DNA of 64,000 nucleotides from Haloterrigena salifodinae (GCF_003977755.1 NZ_RQWN01000001.1:760995-824994), one strand, 5' to 3'. Shown: positions 45,579 through 54,533, counted from the first letter of the stretch. Notes: generated by a model not told the origin, from the letters alone. Program-made: numbers and translations.

Positions 45579-47297
45579 ATGGATGCCGGGAAGACACTCG
45601 TCGACGCCGCCCTCGAGACGCTCCCCATTACCGTCGTGGTCATCGACGAGAACGGAGAGATTCTGTTGACCAACGACTCCTGGCGGGCGTTCGGTTCCGA
45701 CGATCACCAGACGGACCACGTCGGCGCCAACTACATCGTGACGGCGAAGGCGGACGTCGATACCGACGAATACGCCAGACGCGCGGTCGAGGGTCTCGAG
45801 GCGATCATCGACGGCGAGCGAGAGACGTTCACGATGGAGTACCCCTGTCACTCGCCCGAGCGAAAGCAGTGGTTCCTGATGTGGGCGAAGCGATTCCACG
45901 TTGGCGGGGAGCTCCGCGTCTCGGTGGTCCACCTCGATATCACCGAGCGCAAACTGGCCGAGATCACCGTCGAGGAGACCGCCGCGGAACTCCGCGAGGA
46001 ACACCGGGCGCTCGAGCACGTCCTCGAGCGCGTCGACGGCCTGCTCCGTGACGTCACCGACGCCGCCGTCGGCGCGACGACCCGCGAGGAGATCGAACGC
46101 TCGGTCTGTTCGCGTCTCGCCGACACCGACCCGTACGTGCTCGCCTGGATCGGTCGCGTCGATGTCACCAACCGCCGCCTCTCGCCGCGCGAGTGGGCCA
46201 GCGCGGGCGACGTCCCTCTCGAGGACGAGACGCTCGTCCTCGCGTCGGACGAAAGCCACCCCGCCGTTCGGGCGCTCGCGGAGGGAGAGGCGAAGGTGGT
46301 TCAGGACCTCGATTCGTTCGACGACGCGAGGCGGTGGTGGCCGACGGGCGCCGGAGACCGGTTTCAGTCGGTCGCCGCGTTGCCGCTTCGCTACGGCGAC
46401 GTCACGTACGGGGTACTCGTGGTGTTCGCCGACGAACCGGCGGCGTTCTCGGAGCGCGAACTGCTCGTCCTCGACTCGCTCGCCGGGGCGATCTCGACCG
46501 CGATGAACGCGATCGAGGCGCGACAGATGCTCGCGACCGGCGCCGTCGTCGAACTCGAGCTGTCGATCGCGGACCCCGACCTGTTCGTCGCGGCGTTAGC
46601 GACGGAACTCGAGGCGGCGGTCACCTTCCGGGGACTGACCGACGAGGAGGGGACGCCGATCGCGTTCTTCCACGCCGACCGCGCCGTCGACGGCGCCCCG
46701 GACGCGGCGGCGATCGACGGCGTCACCGACGTTCGAATCCTGTCGACGTACGACGGCGGGACCCTCCTCGAGGCTGCCGTCGACGACGGGATCGTGCGGA
46801 CGATCTCCGAACACGGAGGGACGGTTCGACGGTTCGAGACCAGGGGGGACGCATCGCAGGCCGATCGGAGTGCCGTCGGCGACGCAAGCGTCGAACTCAC
46901 CGTCGACCTCCCGAACGGACAGGCCGCACGCTCGGTCTACGACCTCTTGGACCGGTGGTACGACGCGGTCGAGTTGATCAGCTACCACGAGACCGATCGC
47001 CCCAGGCGAACGCCGGGAGACGTGATGGGGCGGCTGGAGTCGTCGTTGACCGATCGCCAGCAAACGGCGCTACGGAAGGCCTACTACGCCGATTACTTCG
47101 AGTGGCCCCGCAACGTCTCCGGCGAGGAACTCGCCGAGTCGATGGGCATCACCCGCTCGACGTTCCACCAGCACCTCCGGACCGCACAGCGGAAGCTGCT
47201 GGACGAACTGTTCGATAGCGCGGAGCTTCGTTCTGCGGACCATGCGAGCGGGCTTCGAGGCGGTGAAACCGCCTCGAACGAGACGAGCGCGGAGTAA
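45579..47297 (+). CDS. Bat-like PAS-GAF-HTH regulator next to crtB
   Basis: 572 residues. A PAS domain covers about 5-125 (VVVIDENGEILLTNDSWRAF ... VHLDITERK), a GAF domain about 150-305 (CSRLADTDPYVLAWIG ... ALPLRYGDVTYGVLVVFAD), then a Bat-specific domain, and HTH_10 at about 490-545 (LTDRQQTALRKAYYADYFEW, then GITRSTFHQHLRT). This is the order of the bacterio-opsin activator Bat, an oxygen and light responsive regulator of purple-membrane and carotenoid genes. No bop or brp is in the window; crtB follows directly. The last ~25 residues, after LLDELFDS, are encoded by a palindromic element and are likely an added tail. Confidence 0.88.
   Translation: MDAGKTLVDAALETLPITVVVIDENGEILLTNDSWRAFGSDDHQTDHVGANYIVTAKADVDTDEYARRAVEGLEAIIDGERETFTMEYPCHSPERKQWFLMWAKRFHVGGELRVSVVHLDITERKLAEITVEETAAELREEHRALEHVLERVDGLLRDVTDAAVGATTREEIERSVCSRLADTDPYVLAWIGRVDVTNRRLSPREWASAGDVPLEDETLVLASDESHPAVRALAEGEAKVVQDLDSFDDARRWWPTGAGDRFQSVAALPLRYGDVTYGVLVVFADEPAAFSERELLVLDSLAGAISTAMNAIEARQMLATGAVVELELSIADPDLFVAALATELEAAVTFRGLTDEEGTPIAFFHADRAVDGAPDAAAIDGVTDVRILSTYDGGTLLEAAVDDGIVRTISEHGGTVRRFETRGDASQADRSAVGDASVELTVDLPNGQAARSVYDLLDRWYDAVELISYHETDRPRRTPGDVMGRLESSLTDRQQTALRKAYYADYFEWPRNVSGEELAESMGITRSTFHQHLRTAQRKLLDELFDSAELRSADHASGLRGGETASNETSAE
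47254..47278. repeat. Perfect triloop palindrome inside the bat-like 3' end
   Basis: TTCGAGGCGGT-GAA-ACCGCCTCGAA: 11-bp perfect arms around GAA, located within the last 15 codons of the Bat-like gene. It encodes part of the non-conserved tail GLRGGETASNETSAE. The GAA loop between inverted arms is the same arrangement as the purF-downstream element at 10305-10323. In RNA it would make a very stable hairpin just before the stop codon. Confidence 0.75.
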
Positions 47298-47369
47298 CAT
47301 CCGCGAGCAGTCGAAGGGGCAAGGCCCGTGAGAGGGCGTCGCCGTCTCGTGGCCCGCGAGCAGACGATG

Positions 47370-47399
47370 ACCCCACTAGGTAGGGGTAGCTATTTTATA
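47370..47399 (+). promoter_or_regulatory. crtB promoter: Bat-type UAS plus TATA box
   Basis: ACCCCACTAGGTAGG at 47370-47384 matches the Bat upstream activating sequence known from the Halobacterium bop regulon (as I recall, ACC-c-n-actag-TT-n-GG) at all but one position. Seven bases further on is the TATA box TATTTTATA (47391-47399), the UAS-TATA spacing of bop-type promoters. crtB's ATG is at 47452, so a short leader is expected. With the Bat-like gene immediately upstream, local control of carotenoid synthesis is likely. Confidence 0.7.
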
Positions 47400-47451
47400 C
47401 GCAACTGTCGTATCAGTTACATCCCACCGCGGGGAGGGCCACGAACAGAGC

Positions 47452-48402
47452 ATGCAGCAGAAACACATCGACGCCGGCAAGACGATCCAGCAGCGCACGG
47501 GGAAGACGTTCTACCTGGCGACGAAGTTCCTCCCGGAACGGGTTCGCCACGCGACGCACGTCCTCTACGGGTTCTTCCGGATCGCCGACGAGGTGGTCGA
47601 CGACGCGGAGGGCGTTCCGCCCGACAGGCAGCGCGCCGAACTCGAGTCGCTCCGAGCGCAGGCCCTCGGTGAAACCGAGCCCGAGGGACCCGTCCTCGAG
47701 GCGTTCGAGGAGCTCCGGCGGGAGTACGACATCGCCGACGACGAAATTAACTCGTTCGTCGACGCGATGCAGTCGGACATCGAGACCGACCGGTACGAGA
47801 CCTACGACGACCTCGAGTCGTACATGCGTGGCTCGGCGGCCGCCGTCGGCGTGATGATGACGGCGATCATGGATCCCGACGAGCGCGAGGTCGCGCTCCC
47901 CCACGCCGTCAAACTCGGCGAGGCGTTCCAGATGACGAACTTCCTGCGGGACGTCCGCGAGGACGTCGTCGAGCGCGATCGGATCTACCTGCCACAGGAG
48001 ACGCTCCGCTCGTACGGCGTTTCGGACGCCCAGATCGAACGCCTCGAGTACTCCGATTCCTTCGCGGCCGCGATGACGGCGGAGCTCAAACGAACTGAGG
48101 AACTCTACCGCGAGGGCGTCGCCGGCATCCGCTATCTCCCCGAGGACTGCCAACTGCCCGTTCTGCTGGCGGCCGTCCTCTACGCGGAACACCACACCGT
48201 GATCCGATCCCAGGAGTACGATGTCTTGTCCCGCGAGCCGTCGCTCTCCACGACGCGAAAGCTTCGGTGTCTCGCGAAGACGCGCTGGCACTGGCACTGG
48301 AGCCGCGATCCGGATGCCGTCTTCCGGCGGGTCTCGGCCGTTCCCGATCGCGACCGCGACCGCCACGAGGCCGGACACGGCGGTCGCGTCCCGACGCAGT
48401 GA
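47452..48402 (+). CDS. crtB: Phytoene synthase
   Basis: 316 residues of the squalene/phytoene synthase family. The first Asp-rich motif is RIADEVVDDAEG (Asp46 and Asp50), the second NFLRDVREDVVERDRIYLP near 160-180, with the central RGSAAAVGVMM segment. It condenses two geranylgeranyl diphosphates to phytoene, the entry into C40 carotenoids, which the crtD-lyeJ-cruF genes turn into C50 bacterioruberin, and into retinal when a brp gene exists elsewhere. The phytoene desaturase crtI is not in the window. The promoter carries a Bat-type UAS. Confidence 0.94.
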   Translation: MQQKHIDAGKTIQQRTGKTFYLATKFLPERVRHATHVLYGFFRIADEVVDDAEGVPPDRQRAELESLRAQALGETEPEGPVLEAFEELRREYDIADDEINSFVDAMQSDIETDRYETYDDLESYMRGSAAAVGVMMTAIMDPDEREVALPHAVKLGEAFQMTNFLRDVREDVVERDRIYLPQETLRSYGVSDAQIERLEYSDSFAAAMTAELKRTEELYREGVAGIRYLPEDCQLPVLLAAVLYAEHHTVIRSQEYDVLSREPSLSTTRKLRCLAKTRWHWHWSRDPDAVFRRVSAVPDRDRDRHEAGHGGRVPTQ

Positions 48403-48484
48403 CACCGAACTCGGCGACCGCTTTTCAATTCCCTCGATATAATGGATTTCCCGTTGTTATCCGTCAGGGCGTAGGTCGCCGTGT

Positions 48485-48637
48485 ATGTCCACTACCGGTT
48501 CACACGACCCCGTCGACATCGACCGAGAGAACGCGCGCCGGGCCGCGGTCGGTCTCGGCATCTGGCTGATGCTCACGATGGCCGCGGTGCTGCTGTTGCT
48601 CCTGTTCGGAAGTTCCATCACCAGCCTGCTCGTCTGA
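48485..48637 (+). CDS. Tiny single-span membrane protein
   Basis: 50 residues: a polar, acidic start (MSTTGSHDPVDIDRENARR), then one hydrophobic helix of about 28 residues with LWLMLTMAAVLLLLLF-like composition ending near the C-terminus. It is a typical tail-anchored or single-pass layout. The family is not recognised. The gene lies 82 bp after crtB on the same strand and may be cotranscribed. Confidence 0.55.
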   Translation: MSTTGSHDPVDIDRENARRAAVGLGIWLMLTMAAVLLLLLFGSSITSLLV

Positions 48638-48669
48638 CCCGCGCCAGCGCGAACGGCCACGGACGGCGC

Positions 48670-48831
48670 TCACTCCGAGACGTCCCTCGCGTTCAGCGCC
48701 TCGGCTTCGGCGACGACGAACCGCGCTAACCGCCGTTTGGTGTGAGCGTCGACGAGGTGGTCCTCGAGGCACCCGTCAGCCTCGAGTTCGGTGCGACAGA
48801 GCGGACACTCGACCGGTACTATGGTCGCCAT
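48670..48831 (-). CDS. Small C2H2-type zinc-finger protein
   Basis: 53 residues starting MATIVPVECPLC. A CPLC pair is followed 12-17 residues later by HLVDAH, giving a C2H2 zinc finger; the rest is an Ala/Arg-rich helix (RRLARFVVAEAEALNARD). Such single-finger haloarchaeal proteins are common and poorly understood. Start chosen to begin right before the finger; a longer upstream frame to 48915 is not supported. It is convergent with the tiny membrane protein. Confidence 0.72.
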   Translation of the reverse strand: MATIVPVECPLCRTELEADGCLEDHLVDAHTKRRLARFVVAEAEALNARDVSE

Positions 48832-49150
48832 ACGACCAGTAGCGGCCGGGTGAGCAAAAACCTCGAGCAAGCATGGCTCGCCCGAACATTCGCCGCGGTC
48901 GTCGGTAGCCAACACCCAGTGGCGGGACGCTGATTCAGATCGCCGTCGACTGTGACGGGACGACCTCGGGCGGACGGACGGCAGTCGTCGCCCGTACCAG
49001 CTGCGGCGCGATTCTCGACGCCGAGGCGCGGGGACGGATCGTCCGCGTCGCTCGGCACCGAAGACGAGTGCGCTTGCGGCGCGTCGACGTTCCGCCGACT
49101 TCGGGACGTCTCACGTCGGCGGATGCGCCGCCGAACGTCCTGACCTGTGC
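48832..49150. other. Intergenic region between zinc-finger gene and cruF
   Basis: About 320 bases. Open frames here lack family patterns. A 7-bp inverted repeat CCGCCGA/TCGGCGG around 49102-49132 lies downstream of cruF on the minus strand and could act in termination. No RNA gene recognised. Confidence 0.4.
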
Positions 49151-50089
49151 TCACGAGTCGCGATCCGTCCCGATACTCGCGGGAAGCGCTGTCAGGAGCA
49201 GCTCGCGGTCGTAGCGCTCGGTCCGGAACAGACCGAGGCAGAACAGGCCGGCGACGGCGGCGGCCAGCCAGTTCCCGTAGAGGACGTTGATCGCCCCCCA
49301 GAGCACCACGAAGCTCACCAGATCGTCGAGGACGAACTCGCAGGTCCGGACGCGCTCGAGCAGCGCCGCGCGGTCGAAGGCGCGGTCGACGAGGAGAACC
49401 GCGACGGTTCCCGAGAGGAGCCAGCCGACGTAGTTCGAGGCGGGAACGCCGTAGTAGCCGCCCGGCGGGATGTACGCCCAGAACCCGATGGCGACGGCGG
49501 CCGGATCGAGAACGAGGTCGACGGCGACGACGGCGGCGATCGCGGTCGGGATCCTGACGAGGGGCCGCGCGCTCCACCCGTCAAGGACCAGTAGCGTCAG
49601 CAGGAAGGCGTTCAGGACCAGTGGGAGGAAAAACAGCGGGAGCGCGAGCGGGATTTCGCCGAGCAGCATCGGCCCCAACTGGATCCCGTACTCGAAGGTC
49701 CCGTAGGGCCAGCCGGTTCGCACGCCGACCAGTTCGATCGCGTACGTGTATGCCGTCACGAGACCTAGATAGACCAGCGCTCGGCGGTCGACCTGCGGAA
49801 GCAAGCCGACGACGAGCGGCGAACGCATCACCAGCGTCCCGAACAGGATCAACAGCGGGTTGTACGCGAGCGGTCCCGGAAGCAGTCCCTCCGCGCTCGC
49901 GACCAGCGTCACCGCGCCGACGACCGGGAACACGACCGCGATCGTAAAGCGGTTCTCGCGGATCAGCGCCTCGAGGCGTCGCTCGAGAGCTGCCCGACGC
50001 TCGTCGGTATCGGGGTCGGTCTCGGAATCGGGATCAGTAACGGCGTCCGAATCGATATCGGCGTTCGCCGTCGTGTCCGGATCAGCCAT
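49151..50089 (-). CDS. cruF: C50 carotenoid hydratase CruF
   Basis: 312 residues. After an acidic, Asp-rich N-terminal tail come about seven membrane segments, with the typical YAIELVGVRTGWPYGTFEYG motif, LDPAAVAIGFWAY-IPPGGYYGVP and SNYVGWLLSG. The family hydrates the C-1',2' double bonds of C50 carotenoid precursors in the membrane, the final step to bacterioruberin in haloarchaea. The start overlaps the lyeJ stop by 8 bases, so translation is coupled. The order crtD-lyeJ-cruF is the standard haloarchaeal bacterioruberin operon. Confidence 0.92.
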   Translation of the reverse strand: MADPDTTANADIDSDAVTDPDSETDPDTDERRAALERRLEALIRENRFTIAVVFPVVGAVTLVASAEGLLPGPLAYNPLLILFGTLVMRSPLVVGLLPQVDRRALVYLGLVTAYTYAIELVGVRTGWPYGTFEYGIQLGPMLLGEIPLALPLFFLPLVLNAFLLTLLVLDGWSARPLVRIPTAIAAVVAVDLVLDPAAVAIGFWAYIPPGGYYGVPASNYVGWLLSGTVAVLLVDRAFDRAALLERVRTCEFVLDDLVSFVVLWGAINVLYGNWLAAAVAGLFCLGLFRTERYDRELLLTALPASIGTDRDS

Positions 50090-50954
50090 AGAGCACCCTC
50101 CAGAGGCCGCCCATCGTCAGCGTCGCACCGACGACCGTGTTGATCGCCGGGAACCACCAGTACGCGCGGTCGACCGCGACGCTCGAGGTCGCGATCGCGG
50201 CGACGAGGCCGGGGTAGACGAGCATGAGCGCGCCCAGGCGGAGATCGAGCGCGCCGAACGCGGCGGCGCTCGCGAGCCAGCAAGCGCCGCAGTAGGCGTA
50301 GGTCCAGCGCTCGCCAAGCGCCGTCGCGGTCGTCCGGATGCCGGTCTCCTGATCGGGTTCGATGTCGGGGATCGCGGAGAAGGTGTGCATCCCCATCGCC
50401 CACAGCCAGCCGCCGAGGACGGCGAGGACCGGGGGTTGGCTCCCCGCGACGGCGGCGTAGGCCGCCGCACCGGGGGCGATGTAGAGCCCGTTTGAGACCG
50501 AGTCCAGTAGCGGCGTCGTCTTGAACCGGACCGGCGGCGCGCTGTAGGCCGCCCCGAGGACGAGAAAGACCGCGAGCCACGGCCACGCCGCCGACGGGAC
50601 GAGCGGGAGGAACGCCAGCGGCAGGAGCGCGCAGACGGTCACGACGACGGGAACGATCCGCTGGCCGCGGTACCGGGCCTCCTGCTCCGATTTCTTCGGA
50701 TTCGCGGCGTCGATCTCGCGATCGTAGATGTCGTTGATCCCATAGAGGAAGACGTTCGCCGGAAGCAGGAAGTAGGCGAACAGGACAATCGCCGCGGGTG
50801 CGAACACGTCGCCGACGCCGGCGGCGGCGTAGGCGACGCCGACGAGCACCGGGCCGGCGAGATAGAGCCAGAACCGCGGGCGAGAGAGGGTCAGCAGGTA
50901 CCGGAGTCGGTCGCCGTATCGGCCGTCGCCCGCCGCCGTCGAGTTCGCGGTCAT
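50082..50954 (-). CDS. lyeJ: Lycopene elongase / hydratase (UbiA-type prenyltransferase)
   Basis: 290 residues of the UbiA family with eight or nine membrane segments. The first Asp-rich site is YGINDIYDREID (Asn74, Asp75, Asp78) followed by NPKKSEQEARY; the second is IPDIEPDQETGIRT near 195-210. It adds C5 dimethylallyl units to both ends of lycopene, giving the C50 skeleton, and in haloarchaea also hydrates it. It starts 13 bp after the crtD stop and overlaps cruF by 8 bases, so the three form one operon. Confidence 0.93.
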   Translation of the reverse strand: MTANSTAAGDGRYGDRLRYLLTLSRPRFWLYLAGPVLVGVAYAAAGVGDVFAPAAIVLFAYFLLPANVFLYGINDIYDREIDAANPKKSEQEARYRGQRIVPVVVTVCALLPLAFLPLVPSAAWPWLAVFLVLGAAYSAPPVRFKTTPLLDSVSNGLYIAPGAAAYAAVAGSQPPVLAVLGGWLWAMGMHTFSAIPDIEPDQETGIRTTATALGERWTYAYCGACWLASAAAFGALDLRLGALMLVYPGLVAAIATSSVAVDRAYWWFPAINTVVGATLTMGGLWRVLYG

Positions 50955-50967
50955 GGCGATGGGGCGA

Positions 50968-52464
50968 TCATCGGCCGGTCGGTCGGCCGTAGTCCTCGAG
51001 GACCTTCTCGGCGGTCAGCTCGCCGCTAATGAGACACATCGGGACGCCGATCCCGGGCGTCGTGTCCCCGCCGACGAAGTAGAGGCCGTCGACACCCTTG
51101 GCGCGGTGGGGCGGGCGGAACAGCGCGGTCTGGCGGAGCGTATGGGCCAGTCCGAGGGCCGTCCCGTCGTAGCTGTTGTACCGGTCGGCGAAGTCCTCGA
51201 TGCAAAAGCGCTCCTCGAGGACGATCCGGTCGCGCAGATCGACCCCGGTGTTGACCGCGATGTCCGCGAGGATCCTGTCGCGGTATTCCTCGCGGGTTTC
51301 GGGGGTGTCCTCGAGGCCGGGCGCGATGGGAACGAGGACGAACAGCGCGCTGTGGCCGTCGGGAGCGACGTCGTCGTCGGTCTTCGAGGGCACGCAGAGG
51401 TAGTAAGCGGGATCCTCGGGCCACTCGGGGTCCTCGAAGATCCGATCGAAGTGGTCCTGCCAGTCCGTGGGGAGGACCAGCGTGTGGTGGGCGAGTTCGT
51501 CGACCGACCCCTCGACGCCGAGGTACAGCAGGAACGCGGAGGGCGCGTAGGTTCGCTTCTCCCAGTAGTCGGCGTCGTAACCGCGCTGTTCGGGCTGTAA
51601 GAGCTCCTGTTCGGTGTGGGCGTAGTCGGCGTTGCTGACGACCAGGTCCGACCGGACCGGTCCCTCGGGCGTCTCGACGAGGAAGGCCCCCTCGCGGCCC
51701 TTGATCGCCGTCGCGGGCCGATCGGTGTCGTACTCGACGCCTAGTTCGCGCCCCAGTTGCGCGATGCTGTCGACGACGGCGGCGATCCCCCCGTCGGGAT
51801 ACCAGACGCCGAGGTTGAAATCGACGTGGCTCATCAGGTTGTACAGCGCCGGCGTGTTCGTCGGCGACCCGCCGAGAAACACCAGCGTGTACTGCATGAT
51901 CTGCTGGAGCTTCGGGTGATCGAAGTAGTCCTCGACGTGGCCCTGCATCGACCCCAGCAGGGACAGCCCGCGCGCCTGCCGGGCCACGTTGGGATCGATG
52001 AAGTCCCGCAGCCGCGTGCGGTCCTCGTAGACGAAGTGTTCCATCCCGACCTCGTAGTTCTCCTTCGATTTCTCGAGGTAACGCTCGAGGGCATCACCCG
52101 CGCCGTCCTCGTACTCATCGAAGACAGCCTTCGTTCGCTCGAGGTCGGGCGTGACATCGACCCGATCCCCGTCCTTGAAGAACAGCCGGTAGTGCGGATC
52201 GAGGTGCGTCAGTTCGTAGTAGTCCGAGGGCGTCCGATCGAAGTCGCCGAAGAAGCGCTCGAAGACGTCCGGCATCAGGTACCACGAGGGGCCCATGTCG
52301 AACCGGAAGCCGTCTTTCTCGAGGCGACTCGCTCGACCGCCGACCTGCTCGTTCTTCTCGATGACCCGCACGTCGGCGCCCGCGTCGGCGAGGTAACAGG
52401 CCGTCGCGAGGCCGCCGATTCCGGCGCCGATCACGACGACCGACTCACCGGCCAGCGATTGCAT
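50968..52464 (-). CDS. crtD: Carotenoid 3,4-desaturase
   Basis: 498 residues of the CrtI/CrtD FAD amine-oxidase-like family. The FAD fold is at the start: VVVIGAGIGGLATACYLADA, then RVIEKNEQVGGRASR. A C-terminal FAD segment reads GLYFVGGDTTPGIGVPM, and the substrate-binding region has FLGGSPTNTPALYNLMSHVD. It introduces the 3,4 double bonds on the way from C50 intermediates to bacterioruberin. It could also be read as a phytoene desaturase, but its place in front of lyeJ and cruF favours CrtD. First gene of the operon; the spacer to 52656 carries a weak TATA-like CTTTTC. No Bat UAS seen there. Confidence 0.88.
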   Translation of the reverse strand: MQSLAGESVVVIGAGIGGLATACYLADAGADVRVIEKNEQVGGRASRLEKDGFRFDMGPSWYLMPDVFERFFGDFDRTPSDYYELTHLDPHYRLFFKDGDRVDVTPDLERTKAVFDEYEDGAGDALERYLEKSKENYEVGMEHFVYEDRTRLRDFIDPNVARQARGLSLLGSMQGHVEDYFDHPKLQQIMQYTLVFLGGSPTNTPALYNLMSHVDFNLGVWYPDGGIAAVVDSIAQLGRELGVEYDTDRPATAIKGREGAFLVETPEGPVRSDLVVSNADYAHTEQELLQPEQRGYDADYWEKRTYAPSAFLLYLGVEGSVDELAHHTLVLPTDWQDHFDRIFEDPEWPEDPAYYLCVPSKTDDDVAPDGHSALFVLVPIAPGLEDTPETREEYRDRILADIAVNTGVDLRDRIVLEERFCIEDFADRYNSYDGTALGLAHTLRQTALFRPPHRAKGVDGLYFVGGDTTPGIGVPMCLISGELTAEKVLEDYGRPTGR

Positions 52465-52655
52465 ACTCGAACGTGACCGTCGGCACGGTGAAAAGCGTAT
52501 GTCATACCCATGTAGGGTCGGCCCGCCACGTGCGGCGAGGGTCCGACGGCAGCGACCGTTCTCGACGGCCTCGCTTCACTTCCGATTTGACACGTGATAA
52601 CTCGAGTCGTCCTCAAAGCCAAACGCTTAGTTCGTTCCGTGATTCGGTCTCGACA

Positions 52656-54533
52656 ATGAGCGATCACGAGCAGCCCGGCAGCGCGGAGTCCGCCCGCGCC
52701 GACCGGGAACGAGAGGAGGCACCGCCCCCCGACCACGACGCGGAGGCGGAACGGGTCCGCGAGGCCGTCGACCGCTCCCGAAGCGGGGCGCCGGCGGCTG
52801 GATCGGTCGTCCGCGACCGGTTCTCCTCGGACGAGGTCTTTCAGCGGATCGTCGCGGCGGCCGACGAGGAGGTCACCTCCGGCAGCCGCGAACTGTTCTT
52901 CAGCGGCATCGCCGCCGGCTTCGCGATCACGATCACGGTCTTGCTGTACGTTTCGCTGTACGGGGCGACCGACGGCCACCCGATCCTGAGCGCCCTGCTG
53001 TATCCGCTCGGATTCATCTACATCATCATCGGCGGCTACCAGCTCTACACGGAGAACACGCTGCCGCCGGTCGCGCTCACTCTGGAGCGGATCGCCAGCG
53101 TTCCCGCACTGCTGCGCCACTGGTCGATCGTGCTCGCCGGCAACTTCACCGGCGGCGCGATCGGCGCCGCCGTACTCGCGTGGGGCGGCGTGCTCTCTCC
53201 CGAGGCGTTCGATGCGGCGGTTTCCCTCGGAACCCACGGTCCGGAGACCGCGTGGTTCGACCTGTTCTTCAAGGCCGCCTTCGCCGGCCTGATAGTCGCC
53301 GGCGTCGTCTGGGTTGAGTACGCCGCCCGCGAGACGGTCGCCAGAATCCTGATCGTCTACATGGCCTTCCTCGCGATCCCGATCGGGAACCTGTTCCACG
53401 TCGTCACCTCCTTCACCGAGATGGCCTTCGCCGTCTTCCTCGGCGAACTCTCCCTCTACGTGGGCGTCGTCCACTTCGTCCTCCCGGTGGCGCTGGGCAA
53501 CACCATCGGCGGCATTCTGCTGGTCACCGTCGTCAACTGGTTCCAGACCAGCGAGGAACGTCTTGAGTCCGCTCGGTTCGAAGGGATCGAACGACGCCTC
53601 TCGGTTCAGGAGTGGCTGTTCGGGGGCTTCGCCGGGCGATCGTACGTTCCCCTGATCGATACCGGGGAGACGACTGCACCCGCCGACGACGACACCTACC
53701 GGGTCGTCGTTCCGATCGCGAATCCGCGGACCGAGTCGCGACTCGTCGAACTCGCCGGGACGCTGGCGAACAGACACGAGTCGGCGATCCTCCACGTCGT
53801 CCACGTCGTCCAGACGCCCGACCGACCGTCGGCGGTCGGCAGCGACAGACAGCGCGCCCGGATCGTCGACGAATCCGAGGCACTGCTCGAGGACATCACC
53901 GGCTCCATCGACGACTACGACATCGACAGCGAGACGTCGACGATCGTCACGCATCGCTCGTTCGAGGAGATCTTCGACACCGCCGTCCGCGAACACGCCG
54001 ACCTCGTGGTGATGGGCTGGGGCGACAACAACCTGTGGGACGCCGCGCGCGCCGAGCGCCCGATCAGCGAACTCACCAGCCAGCTCCCGTGTGACTTCCT
54101 CGTCGTCAAGAACCGCGGGCTGGACACCTCGCGGATCCTGCTGCCGACCGCCGGCGGCCCGGACTCGGATCTGAGCGCCGAGGTCGCGAAGACGCTCAGC
54201 GACACCGCCGGCGCCCACGTCTCGCTGCTGCACGTCGTCGACGGCCCCGACGAGCGCCGGGCCGGCGAGGAGTTCCTGGAGGAGTGGGCCATCGACCACG
54301 ACCTCCACGACGCCGAGATCCTCGTCGACGACTCCGGTGACGTCGAGGGCGCGATCTGTCGCGCGGCCGACGACCACACGACCGTGATGCTCGGCGCAAC
54401 CGAGCGCGGCCTGCTCTCGCGGCTCGTGACTAGCTCGCTGCATCTGGACGTCGTCAACGACGTCGACTGCTCAGTGATGCTCGCGGAGCGTCCGAGCGGG
54501 CGGAGCGTCTTCAGGCGGCTGTTCGGTCGGTAA
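52656..54533 (+). CDS. FNT channel fused to two Usp domains
   Basis: 625 residues. After a charged, disordered ~55-residue start, residues 60-330 make six membrane segments of the formate/nitrite transporter family, with pieces such as GIAAGFAITITVLLYVSLYG, WSIVLAGNFTGGAIGAAVL and HFVLPVALGNTIGGILLV in the places of FNT helices. After residue ~360 come two UspA-type domains (YRVVVPIANPRTESRLVELA and SRILLPTAGGPDSDLSAEVA). The fusion suggests that nucleotide or stress signals act directly on an anion channel. The usual FNT substrates are formate, nitrite, lactate or HS-. It is divergent from crtD. Confidence 0.87.
   Translation: MSDHEQPGSAESARADREREEAPPPDHDAEAERVREAVDRSRSGAPAAGSVVRDRFSSDEVFQRIVAAADEEVTSGSRELFFSGIAAGFAITITVLLYVSLYGATDGHPILSALLYPLGFIYIIIGGYQLYTENTLPPVALTLERIASVPALLRHWSIVLAGNFTGGAIGAAVLAWGGVLSPEAFDAAVSLGTHGPETAWFDLFFKAAFAGLIVAGVVWVEYAARETVARILIVYMAFLAIPIGNLFHVVTSFTEMAFAVFLGELSLYVGVVHFVLPVALGNTIGGILLVTVVNWFQTSEERLESARFEGIERRLSVQEWLFGGFAGRSYVPLIDTGETTAPADDDTYRVVVPIANPRTESRLVELAGTLANRHESAILHVVHVVQTPDRPSAVGSDRQRARIVDESEALLEDITGSIDDYDIDSETSTIVTHRSFEEIFDTAVREHADLVVMGWGDNNLWDAARAERPISELTSQLPCDFLVVKNRGLDTSRILLPTAGGPDSDLSAEVAKTLSDTAGAHVSLLHVVDGPDERRAGEEFLEEWAIDHDLHDAEILVDDSGDVEGAICRAADDHTTVMLGATERGLLSRLVTSSLHLDVVNDVDCSVMLAERPSGRSVFRRLFGR

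Noticed and set aside
48952-49143. A small plus-strand gene between the zinc-finger gene and cruF
   Set aside because: Ser/Arg-rich, with no domain or promoter support.
43874-52655. A rhodopsin (bop/brp) gene belonging to the Bat-like regulator
   Set aside because: No seven-helix retinal protein or Brp-like oxygenase is encoded in the region; only carotenoid genes are present.
52431-54443. A 670-codon minus-strand frame opposite the FNT-Usp gene
   Set aside because: It has the composition of an antisense shadow and no family motifs, whereas the plus strand has clear FNT and Usp domains.
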